64,000 bases of DNA. Origin: Cryobacterium suzukii. Its GTDB lineage: Bacteria > Actinomycetota > Actinomycetes > Actinomycetales > Microbacteriaceae. The translations under genes were made by a program, and so were the position numbers. The DNA lies in contig NZ_SOHJ01000014.1 in assembly GCF_004403185.1 (NCBI RefSeq), positions 62,001 to 126,000 of the forward strand. Reading direction: 5' to 3'. The notes under the pieces were generated by a model that ran no database searches, was not told where the DNA came from, and saw only the letters and a program-made list of their open reading frames with translations. Shown here one piece after another: positions 9,376 to 18,201 of the stretch. Within the stretch, counting starts at the first letter, position 1; every line of letters starts with the position of its first letter.

Positions 9376-10806
9376 ATGGCTGATCCACACGAATTAACCG
9401 CCCTGGAACAATGGCAGGCCCTGCAGCGGCGCGAGATCAGTCCGAGCGAGCTCACCGAGCACTACCTGGCCCGCATCGAAAAATTCAATCCAGCGCTCGG
9501 TGCCTTCGTGACCGTGACCGCGGATGCCGCCCGCGCCAGGGCCCGCCTGGTCGAGGAGCGGGTGCCCCGCACCGCGCCGCTCTGGGGCCTCCCCTTCGCC
9601 GACAAAGACCTACACCTGCGTGCGGGGGTTCACGCCGGGTTCGGGTCGCGCCTGTTCGCCGACTATCTGCCCGACCGGTCCGACGACCTGGTGCAGGCAC
9701 TCGATGACGCCGGGGGAGTCAGCCTCGGCAAAACCAACACGCCCGAATTCGGGCTCGCCTCCTACACCGAAAGCCTGGCGTCACCGCCCGCCCGCACCCC
9801 GTGGAACCTCGCGCTCGGTGCCGGTGGATCCAGCGGCGGCGCCGCTGTCGCCGTCGCAGCGCGCTTGCTCCCGTTCGCGCCCGGCTCCGACGGCGGCGGG
9901 TCCATCCGCATTCCAGCGGCCGCCTGTGGCCTCGTCGGCCTCAAGCCCAGCCGCGGGCGTGTGCCGGCAGCCTCCGGCATCGACAAGCTCGGCGGCCTCC
10001 CTGTCGGTGGTCCACTCGCCCGCACTGTAGCGGATGCCGCTCTCCTGCTCGATGCCATGATCGCGCCCCGAGACGGTCACCCCGACCACTATTTCGCACT
10101 GCGGGCTCCCGGCGATGAGACGCCGCTGCTGGCCGCCGCCGTGCGCGGCGAAGGCCGGTTTCAGCTGGGCGTCATGACTACCTCGGCCTGGGACAACGAC
10201 TACTCCATCGAAATCGCCCCCGAAGCGCGGGAGGCGCTCGACCTGGCCGTTGCCGGATTCGCCGCGCTGAACCACGGACTCGAAGAGACGGCGCTTGAGC
10301 CCGACTTGAGCTACGCGCCGGCTTTTCGCACCATCTGGCAGGCTGGCGCGGCGAGCATCCCGGCCGAGACCGAGGCCGAGATCGCCCTCCTGGAACCGTT
10401 GACCCAGTGGCTGCTTGCCCGGGGCCGAAGCCTCAGCGCCCGAGACCTCGCTGAGGCGCTCGCCGCGCTGACCGCATTCGAGCGTTCGTTTATTCACCAA
10501 CTGTCGAAATTCGATGCCGTGCTGACCCCGGCCATGGCCCTGACCCCGCGGCCTGTCGGATGGTACGACGCGCACGATGCCGAGGAGAACTTCGCCCAGC
10601 AGGTGCAGTACACGCCGTTCACCTCGATGATCAACGTGAGCGGACTGCCGGCGATCGTGCTTCCGGTGCACCAGACCGAGAACGGCCTGCCGATGGGGGT
10701 GCAGCTCATTGGCCGGCCGGGCGGCGAGGCCACGCTGCTCGCGCTTGGCGCGCAGCTGGAGCGGCGCATCCGCTGGCAGGATCGGGTACCGCCAGAGCCG
10801 GCCTAG
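9376..10806 (+). CDS. Amidase-signature family amidase
   Basis: Hydrolyses an amide bond through a Ser-cisSer-Lys triad. Lys77 (PFADKDLHL), Ser152/153 (GAGGSSGGAA) and Ser176 (SDGGGSIRIP) are all in place. The 476-residue length is normal for a stand-alone amidase and differs from GatA, which would be expected beside gatB/gatC. Substrate unknown. Leaderless start. It converges on the MMPL gene, with only 18 bp between stops. Confidence 0.88.
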   Translation: MADPHELTALEQWQALQRREISPSELTEHYLARIEKFNPALGAFVTVTADAARARARLVEERVPRTAPLWGLPFADKDLHLRAGVHAGFGSRLFADYLPDRSDDLVQALDDAGGVSLGKTNTPEFGLASYTESLASPPARTPWNLALGAGGSSGGAAVAVAARLLPFAPGSDGGGSIRIPAAACGLVGLKPSRGRVPAASGIDKLGGLPVGGPLARTVADAALLLDAMIAPRDGHPDHYFALRAPGDETPLLAAAVRGEGRFQLGVMTTSAWDNDYSIEIAPEAREALDLAVAGFAALNHGLEETALEPDLSYAPAFRTIWQAGAASIPAETEAEIALLEPLTQWLLARGRSLSARDLAEALAALTAFERSFIHQLSKFDAVLTPAMALTPRPVGWYDAHDAEENFAQQVQYTPFTSMINVSGLPAIVLPVHQTENGLPMGVQLIGRPGGEATLLALGAQLERRIRWQDRVPPEPA

Positions 10807-10824
10807 AGCGTCTGGCAGGGCCGG

Positions 10825-12882
10825 CTACTGACGCGTCGCCACCGGGTTGGACGGCCACCAGAACCGGTCATCGACCAGAAAAACCAGCGCCGGTACGAGC
10901 ACGGTGCGCACGACCAGGGTGTCCAGCAACACACCGATGCAGACGATCACGCCGATCTGGGTGAGAGCAACGACGGGCAGCACCCCGAGCACGGCGAACA
11001 CGGCCGCGATCAAAATTCCGGCGCTCGTGATCACGGCACCGGTCGAGGAGAGCGCCCGCACCATGCCCTCGCGGGTGCCGTAACGCCGCGCCTCTTCGCG
11101 GGCGCGCGTGGTCAGAAAGATATTGTAGTCCACACCGAGCGCCACCAGAAACAGGAACGCAAACAAAACGACGTTGGTGTCGAATGCGGCAAATCCGAGC
11201 AGATTCTGAAAGATCAGGTTGGAGGCGCCGAGGCTGGCGAAGAAGGTGGCGAGTACCGTCGCAATGAGCAGTATCGGTGCCACGAGCGAGCGTAGTAACA
11301 GCGCCAGAATCAGAAAGACGATGCCGAGGATCAACGGCAGTATTAGACCCTGATCGCGCTCGGCGCTGGTCCTCGTATCGAGGGCCGTGGCATCGCTGCC
11401 ACCGACCAGCGATTGCGAAACGGCGCCGGGGGCATCCGCTAAATCGGTGCGCAGTGCGGCGATGGTCGCAAACGTTGTGTCGCTGCCCGGTTCACTGTCG
11501 AGCGTGACGTCGATGCGAGTCAGGCCGCCGGCGTTTTCGCCGGCCACCGCCGCAGAAACCCCCGGGGTGGTCAGAGCGACCGCCACTGTGTCAGCGGATG
11601 CCGCCTCCGGCGCCAACACAACGGTCTGGCTGGTCAGCCCCGCCGAAAACGACGCGTCCACGATGCGCTGTGCAACGACCGACTCCGGGTTGCCGAGCAG
11701 CTGGTCGGCCTGGGACAGCCCGACCGCGGCGCCGTTCAGCCCCAGTGCGAGAGCCCCGATCGCCAGAACGGAGACGACCGTGATGATCGCCGGGTGCTTG
11801 GACACGCCCCGGCCGAGCCGGGTCCAAAAACCGGCGCGCACCGGCGCGGCCTGAGCCTGCACGCGCGGAATGAACGGCCAGAACAGACCGCGCCCACACA
11901 CCACGAGCGCCGCCGGCAGCACGAGCAGGGCGAACAGGATGGCGATGATCACGCCGATGGCGCACGCGATACCGAGGGCCCGGTTTCCGGCGAGTTCTGC
12001 GAACATCAAGGTGAGAAGGCTCAGCGCTACCGTGCCACCGCTGGCCGCGATGGCCGGGCCGGCGCTCGTCACCGCGGTGCGCATCGCGACGTTGCGATTC
12101 TCGGTGTGCAGCAGTTCTTCGCGGTAGCGCGCCACGAGCAGCAGGGCGTAGTTGGTACCGGCGCCGAACACGAGCACGGAGAGTATTCCCGAAATCGAGG
12201 CATCGAGGGCGAAACCGAGCGGTTCGGCCAGCGCGCCGGCGACCTTGCCGGCCAGGCCGTCGGCGAGGCCCACCACGACGAGCGGCACGATCCACAGCAC
12301 CGGGCTGCGATAGGTAACGATGAGCAGCACCGCGACGACGATCACGGTCACCAGCAGCAGGCGAAAGTCGGCTCCGGCGAAGGCATTGGTGATGTCGGCC
12401 TGAAAACCCACCGGCCCGGTAACGTAGGCGGTCAGGCCGCCCGGTAGCGCGGTCGATGCCGTAGAGCGGATATCGGTGGCCGCCTTCTCAATATCGGCCG
12501 TCGCCGCGAGGGCCTCCAGCGGCATCACGCTCAGCGCCGCCTGGCCGTCGTCGCTGAACCGCGGCGTTGCGGCGCGCGGGGCGATCGATGCGGCACCGAG
12601 CTTCGCGGCCGCAGCGGTGATTGCCGTCTTGTCGGCCGCGGTCAGGTCGGCGCCGTCCCGGGACCAGACCACGATCGCGGCGGTCTGGTCGGCGGAGGGA
12701 AACGTGCTGAGCAGCTCGGTGACCCGGGCGGCTTGACTGCCTTCCGGCAACCCCGCGGCCGGAAAATCCGCGGAGTCATTGGCCGGAAGCACGGTGAACA
12801 GCAGTCCGACGGCCACGATTGTGCCGAGCAATACCGCCCAGGCGGTGCGTTTGCCGGAGATGAAGCGGGTGATCGCAAGCAC
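10825..12882 (-). CDS. MMPL/RND-family membrane transporter
   Basis: 685-residue proton-driven exporter of the MMPL type. The N-terminal membrane helix (about 12-34) is followed by a large outer loop, a helix bundle with FGAGTNYALLLVARYREEL, then a second loop and bundle with LGVDYNIFLTTRAREE. The two bundles show the internal duplication of the family. GTG 12882 is preceded by GGGAGGA. The gene diverges from the Fur-like regulator, whose palindromic operator lies between them, so metal or peroxide control is possible. The exported substrate is unknown. Confidence 0.85.
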   Translation of the reverse strand: MLAITRFISGKRTAWAVLLGTIVAVGLLFTVLPANDSADFPAAGLPEGSQAARVTELLSTFPSADQTAAIVVWSRDGADLTAADKTAITAAAAKLGAASIAPRAATPRFSDDGQAALSVMPLEALAATADIEKAATDIRSTASTALPGGLTAYVTGPVGFQADITNAFAGADFRLLLVTVIVVAVLLIVTYRSPVLWIVPLVVVGLADGLAGKVAGALAEPLGFALDASISGILSVLVFGAGTNYALLLVARYREELLHTENRNVAMRTAVTSAGPAIAASGGTVALSLLTLMFAELAGNRALGIACAIGVIIAILFALLVLPAALVVCGRGLFWPFIPRVQAQAAPVRAGFWTRLGRGVSKHPAIITVVSVLAIGALALGLNGAAVGLSQADQLLGNPESVVAQRIVDASFSAGLTSQTVVLAPEAASADTVAVALTTPGVSAAVAGENAGGLTRIDVTLDSEPGSDTTFATIAALRTDLADAPGAVSQSLVGGSDATALDTRTSAERDQGLILPLILGIVFLILALLLRSLVAPILLIATVLATFFASLGASNLIFQNLLGFAAFDTNVVLFAFLFLVALGVDYNIFLTTRAREEARRYGTREGMVRALSSTGAVITSAGILIAAVFAVLGVLPVVALTQIGVIVCIGVLLDTLVVRTVLVPALVFLVDDRFWWPSNPVATRQ

Positions 12883-12937
12883 TGTTCCTCCCAGAATGTC
12901 ACTGATCGCTATCCTAGCTAGCTACACGATTACGGAA

Positions 12938-12960
12938 TTGTTTTGAGTTACTCAAAACAA
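12938..12960. promoter_or_regulatory. Fur/PerR-like palindromic operator
   Basis: Perfect inverted repeat: TTGTTTTGAG, spacer TTA, CTCAAAACAA. It contains the -35 element of the regulator gene and lies about 55 bp upstream of the divergent MMPL start. Its place and symmetry fit an autoregulatory Fur-family site. Confidence 0.75.
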
Positions 12961-12971
12961 AATGCTAGGGT
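12943..12971 (+). promoter_or_regulatory. Leaderless promoter of the Fur-like gene
   Basis: TTGAGT (12943-12948) and TAGGGT (12966-12971) with a 17-bp spacer, then six bases to ATG 12978. The -35 box lies inside the operator palindrome, so bound repressor would exclude RNA polymerase. Confidence 0.65.
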
Positions 12972-12977
12972 CAAAAC

Positions 12978-13457
12978 ATGACGACACCCAACCTGAGCGG
13001 CGGCGCGGGCCTGCACCCGGCCGCGGCCGACGCCGGGTTGCTTGCGGGCGGCATCCGCTCGGCTGGACTCAAGGTGACAGCGCCACGTCTGGCCGTGCTG
13101 AGGGCCCTCACCGACAGGCCGCATGCGACCGCCGATGCCCTGTTTGGCGCGGTGCGCGCAGACCTGCCGGGCACATCACTCCAAGCGGTCTATGGCGTGC
13201 TGGCCTCGTTCACCACCGCCGGGCTCGTACGCAAGATCGAACCCGCCGGCTCGCCCGCGCTGTTTGAACGCCGGGTTGGTGACAACCACCACCACATCGT
13301 CTGCACCGGCTGCGGCGTAGTCCACGACGTGGACTGCGCCGTCGGTCATGCTCCCTGCCTCACCCCAGCGGATGCGCTCGGCTTTGACGTGCGCGCCGCC
13401 GAGGTTATCTACTGGGGCCTCTGCGCACAGTGCCAAGCCGAAACCGCTCTACCCTAA
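12978..13457 (+). CDS. Fur-family transcriptional repressor (FurA/PerR-like)
   Basis: Metal-dependent repressor of 159 residues placed directly before catalase, the arrangement of furA-katG and perR-katA pairs. An N-terminal winged helix ([18 protein letters not shown]) is followed by the metal motif HHH (104-106), C109xxC112 and a second pair C149xxC152, the structural zinc site. Leaderless start; a strong palindrome covers its promoter. It is probably a peroxide or iron sensor controlling itself and katA. The metal specificity cannot be told from sequence. Confidence 0.9.
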   Translation: MTTPNLSGGAGLHPAAADAGLLAGGIRSAGLKVTAPRLAVLRALTDRPHATADALFGAVRADLPGTSLQAVYGVLASFTTAGLVRKIEPAGSPALFERRVGDNHHHIVCTGCGVVHDVDCAVGHAPCLTPADALGFDVRAAEVIYWGLCAQCQAETALP

Positions 13458-13503
13458 CTTTCTCCGTCAACGTCGCGTTGCTGATCCACACTCAAGGAGC
13501 ACT

Positions 13504-14994
13504 ATGACTATCAAGCCCACTACCGACCAGACGGGAACGCCCGTCGCCAGCGACGCGCACTCCCTCACCGTCGGCGCCGACGGCGTCACCGCACTGCACG
13601 ACCGTTACCTGGTCGAGAAGCTCGCCCAGTTCAACCGCGAGCGCATCCCGGAGCGCATCGTGCACGCCAAGGGCGGCGGAGCGCACGGCGAATTCGTCGT
13701 CACCGGCGATGTCTCGAAGTACACGCGCGCGGCCGTTTTCCAGCCGGGCACCGTCACCCCGACCCTGCAGCGTTTTTCGAGCGTGGCCGGTGAACAGGGC
13801 AGTCCGGACACCTGGCGCGACGTGCGCGGCTTCTCGGTCAAGTTCTACACGACCGAGGGCAACTATGACATCGTCGGTAACAACACGCCGGTGTTCTTCA
13901 TTCGCGACGGCATCAAGTTTCCCGACTTCATCCACTCGCAGAAGCGTCTGCCGGGCACGGGCCTGCGCGACGACACCATGCAGTGGGACTTCTGGACCCT
14001 CTCCCCGGAGTCAGCTCACCAGGTCACCTACGTCATGGGCGACCGTGGTCTGCCGACTTCGTGGCGCACAATGCCCGGCTTCGGCTCGCACACCTACCAG
14101 TGGATCAACGCTCTCGGCGAGCGCTTCTGGGTGAAGTACCACTTCGAATCCAACCAGGGCAACATCGAGATGGAAGGGTCAGAGGCCGAGCTCATTGCCG
14201 GAGCGGATGCCGACTACTACCGTCGCGACCTGTCCAACGCCATTGCCGCCGGCAACTTCCCGTCCTGGAACGTCTCCGTGCAGGTCATGCCGTACGAGCA
14301 GGCCAAGACGTACCGGTTCAACCCGTTCGACGTGACCAAGGTCTGGCCGCACGCTGATTTCCCGCTGATCCCGGTCGGCACCCACACCCTCAACCGCAAC
14401 CCGGAGAATTTCTTCGCCGAGATCGAGCAGGCGGCGTTCTCGCCGGCCAACCTCGTTCCGGGTATCGCGGCGAGCCCCGACAAAATGCTCATGGCGCGCA
14501 TCTTCTCTTATCCGGACGCCCAGCGCTACCGCGTCGGCACGAACTACGCGCAGCTGCCGATCAACGCTCCCAAGAGCCCGGTCAACAACTACTCGCAGGA
14601 TGGCGCGCAGCGTCACTACTTCAACGCGCCGACCGAACCGAACTACGCGCCCAACTCCCTCGGCGGGCCGGTCGCCGACCCCGCCGCTGCTGGCGAGGGT
14701 TCCTGGGAGAACGACGGCGAGCTGCTGCGCTCCGCCGCGACCCTGCGCAGCGACGACAGCGATTTCGGCCAGGCCGGAACGCTCTACCGCGAGGTCTATG
14801 ACGACGCCGCCAAGGCGCGGTTCCTCGACACCATCACCGGTGCCATCAGCGGAGTGACCCGTCCAGAGGTGACCGAGCGGGCCATTTGGTACTGGACCAG
14901 CGTTGACGCCGACCTCGGTGCCAAGCTGCGCGCGAACCTCGCCGTTTTCGCCGAGGCTGCAGCGGTCGACGCCGCGTACGTCGCCGGCCAGTAG
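13504..14994 (+). CDS. katA: Monofunctional haem catalase
   Basis: Decomposes hydrogen peroxide. The 496-residue length is that of the small-subunit catalases. The distal catalytic His is in RIVHAKG (H54), Asn127 is in [11 protein letters not shown], and the proximal haem ligand is Tyr336 in [16 protein letters not shown] 13504 has CAAGGAGC just upstream; an in-frame extension to 13348 overlaps the Fur gene and is not supported. It lies 46 bp after the Fur-like repressor, probably on the same transcript, and ends at a strong terminator. Confidence 0.96.
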   Translation: MTIKPTTDQTGTPVASDAHSLTVGADGVTALHDRYLVEKLAQFNRERIPERIVHAKGGGAHGEFVVTGDVSKYTRAAVFQPGTVTPTLQRFSSVAGEQGSPDTWRDVRGFSVKFYTTEGNYDIVGNNTPVFFIRDGIKFPDFIHSQKRLPGTGLRDDTMQWDFWTLSPESAHQVTYVMGDRGLPTSWRTMPGFGSHTYQWINALGERFWVKYHFESNQGNIEMEGSEAELIAGADADYYRRDLSNAIAAGNFPSWNVSVQVMPYEQAKTYRFNPFDVTKVWPHADFPLIPVGTHTLNRNPENFFAEIEQAAFSPANLVPGIAASPDKMLMARIFSYPDAQRYRVGTNYAQLPINAPKSPVNNYSQDGAQRHYFNAPTEPNYAPNSLGGPVADPAAAGEGSWENDGELLRSAATLRSDDSDFGQAGTLYREVYDDAAKARFLDTITGAISGVTRPEVTERAIWYWTSVDADLGAKLRANLAVFAEAAAVDAAYVAGQ

Positions 14995-15012
14995 TAGCAC
15001 CCGCACGAACAG

Positions 15013-15048
15013 AAACCGCCCGGCCTGTTGCAGGCCGGGCGGTTTTGT
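15013..15048 (+). terminator. Intrinsic terminator after katA
   Basis: Perfect stem AACCGCCCGGCCTG, loop TTG, then the complement and TTTTGTGT. It lies 20 bp after the katA stop. Confidence 0.9.
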
Positions 15049-15066
15049 GTGGTCTTCCGCTCGCGA

Positions 15067-15117
15067 GGGGTCACAAATCGACCGTTCGCGGGGTATTGCG
15101 GGTCGATCTGCGACCCC
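15067..15117. repeat. Imperfect inverted repeat, REP-like
   Basis: Arms at 15067-15083 (GGGGTCACAAATCGACC) and 15101-15117 (GGTCGATCTGCGACCCC) pair with two mismatches across a 17-base loop. The element lies between katA and the convergent small gene. It may be a bidirectional terminator or a repetitive extragenic palindrome. Confidence 0.5.
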
Positions 15118-15178
15118 GTCACGCGGCGGATGGCTCTGGTCCCGAGACCTGGCCGCCGCGGCGCAGGCAGCCGCTGTC

Positions 15179-15538
15179 CTAATGCAGGTAGCCGCCCTTT
15201 TCCAGGCCGGCCTCGATTTCAAAACGATTCTTCAACGGATTGCGCCCGGCGACCGCGTACAGCAGCGGAAAGACCATGCCGAACCGTTGCCACTGGCGTT
15301 TGTGCACGGCTTCATGCTCCAGGACAGCGGCGGTGACGTTCTGGTTGGTGAGGTAGCAGCCGCCAACGCAGGAGCCGCCGCGACCGAAGGTCCACGGTGG
15401 CATGCCGCGAAACACGAACAAGCCTGCCCTCTTCTCGACCCGCCCAGTACTCCAAATCGATCCCCAGACCAGTCCGAACGCGGTGGCGTAAAGGTAGCCC
15501 GCCCGGCTGACCGATGAATCAAAGAGAATGCGACGCAT
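15179..15538 (-). CDS. Small HEXXH (zincin-like) protein
   Basis: 119-residue protein of unknown function. It has an HEAVH motif at residues 75-79 (the HEXXH zinc-protease signature), with candidate third ligands Glu107 or Glu109 in NRFEIEAGLE. A hydrophobic stretch lies at about 14-29, and two cysteines sit in GGSCVGGCYL. Similar short actinobacterial proteins are sometimes named Fe-S oxidoreductase, which I cannot support. It starts 4 bp after the flavoprotein gene and is almost certainly co-transcribed with it. Confidence 0.65.
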   Translation of the reverse strand: MRRILFDSSVSRAGYLYATAFGLVWGSIWSTGRVEKRAGLFVFRGMPPWTFGRGGSCVGGCYLTNQNVTAAVLEHEAVHKRQWQRFGMVFPLLYAVAGRNPLKNRFEIEAGLEKGGYLH

Positions 15539-15541
15539 GCC

Positions 15542-17005
15542 TTACCGTGCAGCCTCGGTGGTGAACCCCGGGCGTCCATAGGCTTCGAGCAGGCGCAGCC
15601 ACACCTCGCTCAGCGTCGGGTAGCTCGGCACTGCGTGCCACAAACGGTTGATGGGAACTTCGCCGACAATCGCGACCGTGGCCGAGTGCAGCAGCTCAGC
15701 GACGTCCTGGCCAACAAAGGTGACGCCGAGGAGAACCTCCCGGTCGAGATCGACGATCGCCCGGGCCTTGCCGACGTAGCCGACCGCGAGTACCGAGGCT
15801 CCGCCCAGGTTGGCGAGGTCATAATCCAGTATGCGGATGCGATACCCCGCCTTCACGGCGGACGCGGCGGTCAGTCCCACCGAGGCAACCTCCGGGTCGG
15901 TAAAGGTCACCTGCGGAACGGCGGCGTGGTCGGCCGTCGCCACGTGCGCGCCCCACGGCGCATCATCGACAGGGGTGCCGGCCGCGCGGGTCACGATGGC
16001 GTCGCCGGCCGCGCGGGCCTGGTATTTGCCCTGGTGTGTGAGGAGTGCTCGGTGGTTGACGTCGCCGGTGGCATAGAGCCAGTCGCCGGTCAGCGCGGGG
16101 GAGTCGCCCTGTATGAGCAGCGTGTCGTCGACGACGAGCCAGTCGCCCGTGTCGAGGCCGACCGTGTCGAGGCCGAGGTCGTGGGTGCGCGCGGTGCGAC
16201 CGATGGCCACGAGAACCTCGTCGGCTGCGACGGTGGTGCCGTCATCGAGCGTGAGCGTGACTGTACCGTTTTCATCGCGGTGCGCTTTCGTGGTGGACGG
16301 GCCGACGAGCACGGTCACCCCATTCTCCTTGAGTGCGGCGGTGATGAGTTCGCCGGCGAAGGGTTCCTGCCCGCCGAGCAGCGGGCTGCGGGCAATCACG
16401 GTCACCGTCGAGCCGAGCGAGGCGTAGGCGGCGGCCATCTCGGCGGCGACGACGCCGCCGCCGATCACGGCGAGGCGTTCCGGAATCTGCTGGGCGCTCG
16501 TCGCATCGCGGCTGGTCCACGGCTCGATCTCTTTGAGCCCGTCAATGTCGGGCAGCAACGCCGCCGACCCAGTGCTGACGACCACCGCGTGGGTGGCGGT
16601 CAAAACGGTCACCGCGCCATCCGCTGCGGTCACGGTGACCTCTTTAGCGCCCGTGAGGCGGGCATGGCCACGCACGAGGCCGATACCGGCCGACTCCAGC
16701 CATTTTGCCTGGCCGTCGTCCTTCCAGTTGCTGGCAATGGAGTCGCGTTGCTTCAGGGCCGCCCGCACGTCGATGCTTCCGGTGACGGCTTCGGCGGCGC
16801 CCGGAACCCGGCGGGCCGCGGCGAGGGCGGCGCCGCTGCGTAGCAGCGCTTTCGACGGCATGCAGGCCCAATACGAACACTCGCCGCCGACCAGATCGCT
16901 CTCGACGACGACCGTGCGAAGTCCGCCCTGGGCTGTTCGGTCGGCAACGTTCTCCCCGACGGCGCCGCCGCCGATGACGATGACGTCGTAGATCTGACTC
17001 GACAT
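15542..17005 (-). CDS. FAD-dependent disulfide oxidoreductase (Lpd/MerA-like)
   Basis: 487-residue pyridine nucleotide-disulfide oxidoreductase. FAD-binding GGGAVG is at 12-17, and the redox-active pair Cys43/Cys48 sits in GGECSYWACMPSK. The second dinucleotide motif is VIGGGVVAAEMA, and YATGDVNHRALLTHQGKYQ follows. The C-terminal catalytic HPTxSE motif reads YPTLSE, so the usual His of the His-Glu pair is a Tyr. That argues against lipoamide or glutathione reductase; mycothione reductase or a quinone reductase are options. AAGGAG precedes ATG 17005. Confidence 0.82.
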   Translation of the reverse strand: MSSQIYDVIVIGGGAVGENVADRTAQGGLRTVVVESDLVGGECSYWACMPSKALLRSGAALAAARRVPGAAEAVTGSIDVRAALKQRDSIASNWKDDGQAKWLESAGIGLVRGHARLTGAKEVTVTAADGAVTVLTATHAVVVSTGSAALLPDIDGLKEIEPWTSRDATSAQQIPERLAVIGGGVVAAEMAAAYASLGSTVTVIARSPLLGGQEPFAGELITAALKENGVTVLVGPSTTKAHRDENGTVTLTLDDGTTVAADEVLVAIGRTARTHDLGLDTVGLDTGDWLVVDDTLLIQGDSPALTGDWLYATGDVNHRALLTHQGKYQARAAGDAIVTRAAGTPVDDAPWGAHVATADHAAVPQVTFTDPEVASVGLTAASAVKAGYRIRILDYDLANLGGASVLAVGYVGKARAIVDLDREVLLGVTFVGQDVAELLHSATVAIVGEVPINRLWHAVPSYPTLSEVWLRLLEAYGRPGFTTEAAR

Positions 17006-17199
17006 TGAATCTCCTTGATTCGGGGCATACCGGCCTGGCGACGAAGAACTGGTCTCGGCTGCTCGGGCTGGTGGTCGCTGGGCCGGGACGCGGAGAGCTT
17101 GGATCAGAGCAGCCTACCCTGACGTTCTTACTCGGTGTGGGAGTTTGTTTGGGACGACGATGCCTGCCGCAAACTCTTCAAATGCGATTCAAAGCCCGC

Positions 17200-17205
17200 T
17201 AATGT
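17200..17205 (+). promoter_or_regulatory. Leaderless -10 box
   Basis: TAATGT followed by ATCTGC and ATG 17212. Confidence 0.5.
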
Positions 17206-17211
17206 ATCTGC

Positions 17212-18201
17212 ATGTCAGCCCAACCGATATCTCCCGATGCGCAACGCCGGCGCGCTGCTGTCGTGTACAACCCAATCAAGGTCGATTTGGATGCGTTGAA
17301 GGCTATCGTCGCGCAGGCGGAAGCGGAAAACGACTGGGATCAGACCATCTGGCTTTCAACGAGCGAGGATGATCCAGGGCAGGGTCGCGCGGCGGAAGCG
17401 CTCGAGTCGGGCGCTGCGGTAGTGATCGTTGCCGGCGGCGATGGCACGGTTCGCGCCGTCGCCGAGGGGCTCAAGGACGGATCCATCCCCATGGCGCTGA
17501 TTCCGTCTGGAACGGGAAACCTTCTGGCCCGAAATCTCGACCTCAGTCTGGATGACGCCGAACTCTCCGTGCGCACCGCCTTCACCGGCGTCGACCGTAA
17601 GATCGACCTGGGCCTGATCGAGATCACGCGTGCAGACCGGGCCAAGACGAGTCACGTATTCCTCGTCATGGCCGGGCTGGGACTGGACGCGAAAATGCTG
17701 GCGAACACCGATGACGACCTGAAGAAGAAGGCCGGTTGGCTGGCCTACGTAACGGCTCTCGCCACGACCCTGCGCGACAAACATGAGTTGAGGTTTCGGT
17801 ACTCCCTCAATCGTGGCCCTTTTCGTGCCACCCGGGCGCACACCATTATCATCGCCAATTGCGGATCCCTCCCCTCGAACATCGTGCTGCTGCCCGACGC
17901 TGCAGTCGACGACGGGCAGTTCGACATCGCGCTGCTTCGCCCGGAGGGATTCGTGGGCTGGGTGCAAATTTTCGTCAAGGTCATTTGGGAAAACGGAGTC
18001 CTCCGCCGGACGAAGGTCGGTCGGGCCCTCATGACCAAAGAAATCAGCGCTCTGCGTTATGTGCGCGCTGAAGAACTCAGTGTTCGCCTCGAACGAGCGG
18101 AACAGATCGAACTAGACGGCGACGGTTTTGGGGAAGCGATGGGGTTCGACGTCGAGGTGCTGCCGGCCGGCCTAACCATTAAGTTCCCACCGACCGCATG
18201 A
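17212..18201 (+). CDS. Diacylglycerol/lipid kinase family protein
   Basis: ATP-dependent lipid kinase of the DAGK catalytic family, 329 residues. It has the nucleotide motif GGDGT (75-79) and PSGTGNLLAR (98-107), and the C-terminal half contains LLPDAAVDDGQFDIALLRP as in YegS/DgkB relatives. Likely membrane-associated, acting on diacylglycerol or a related lipid. Leaderless start. Its stop overlaps the next gene by four bases (ATGA), which begins a three-gene unit with two hydrolases. Confidence 0.85.
   Translation: MSAQPISPDAQRRRAAVVYNPIKVDLDALKAIVAQAEAENDWDQTIWLSTSEDDPGQGRAAEALESGAAVVIVAGGDGTVRAVAEGLKDGSIPMALIPSGTGNLLARNLDLSLDDAELSVRTAFTGVDRKIDLGLIEITRADRAKTSHVFLVMAGLGLDAKMLANTDDDLKKKAGWLAYVTALATTLRDKHELRFRYSLNRGPFRATRAHTIIIANCGSLPSNIVLLPDAAVDDGQFDIALLRPEGFVGWVQIFVKVIWENGVLRRTKVGRALMTKEISALRYVRAEELSVRLERAEQIELDGDGFGEAMGFDVEVLPAGLTIKFPPTA

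Noticed and set aside
13348-13503. 52-codon N-terminal extension of catalase
   Set aside because: It overlaps the Fur-like gene and is not catalase-like; the ATG at 13504 has a good ribosome site and fits the family length.
15635-16843. A 402-codon plus-strand frame opposite the flavoprotein gene
   Set aside because: Antisense shadow: composition is Arg/Gly/Val-rich without motifs, while the minus-strand protein has clear FAD and disulfide motifs.
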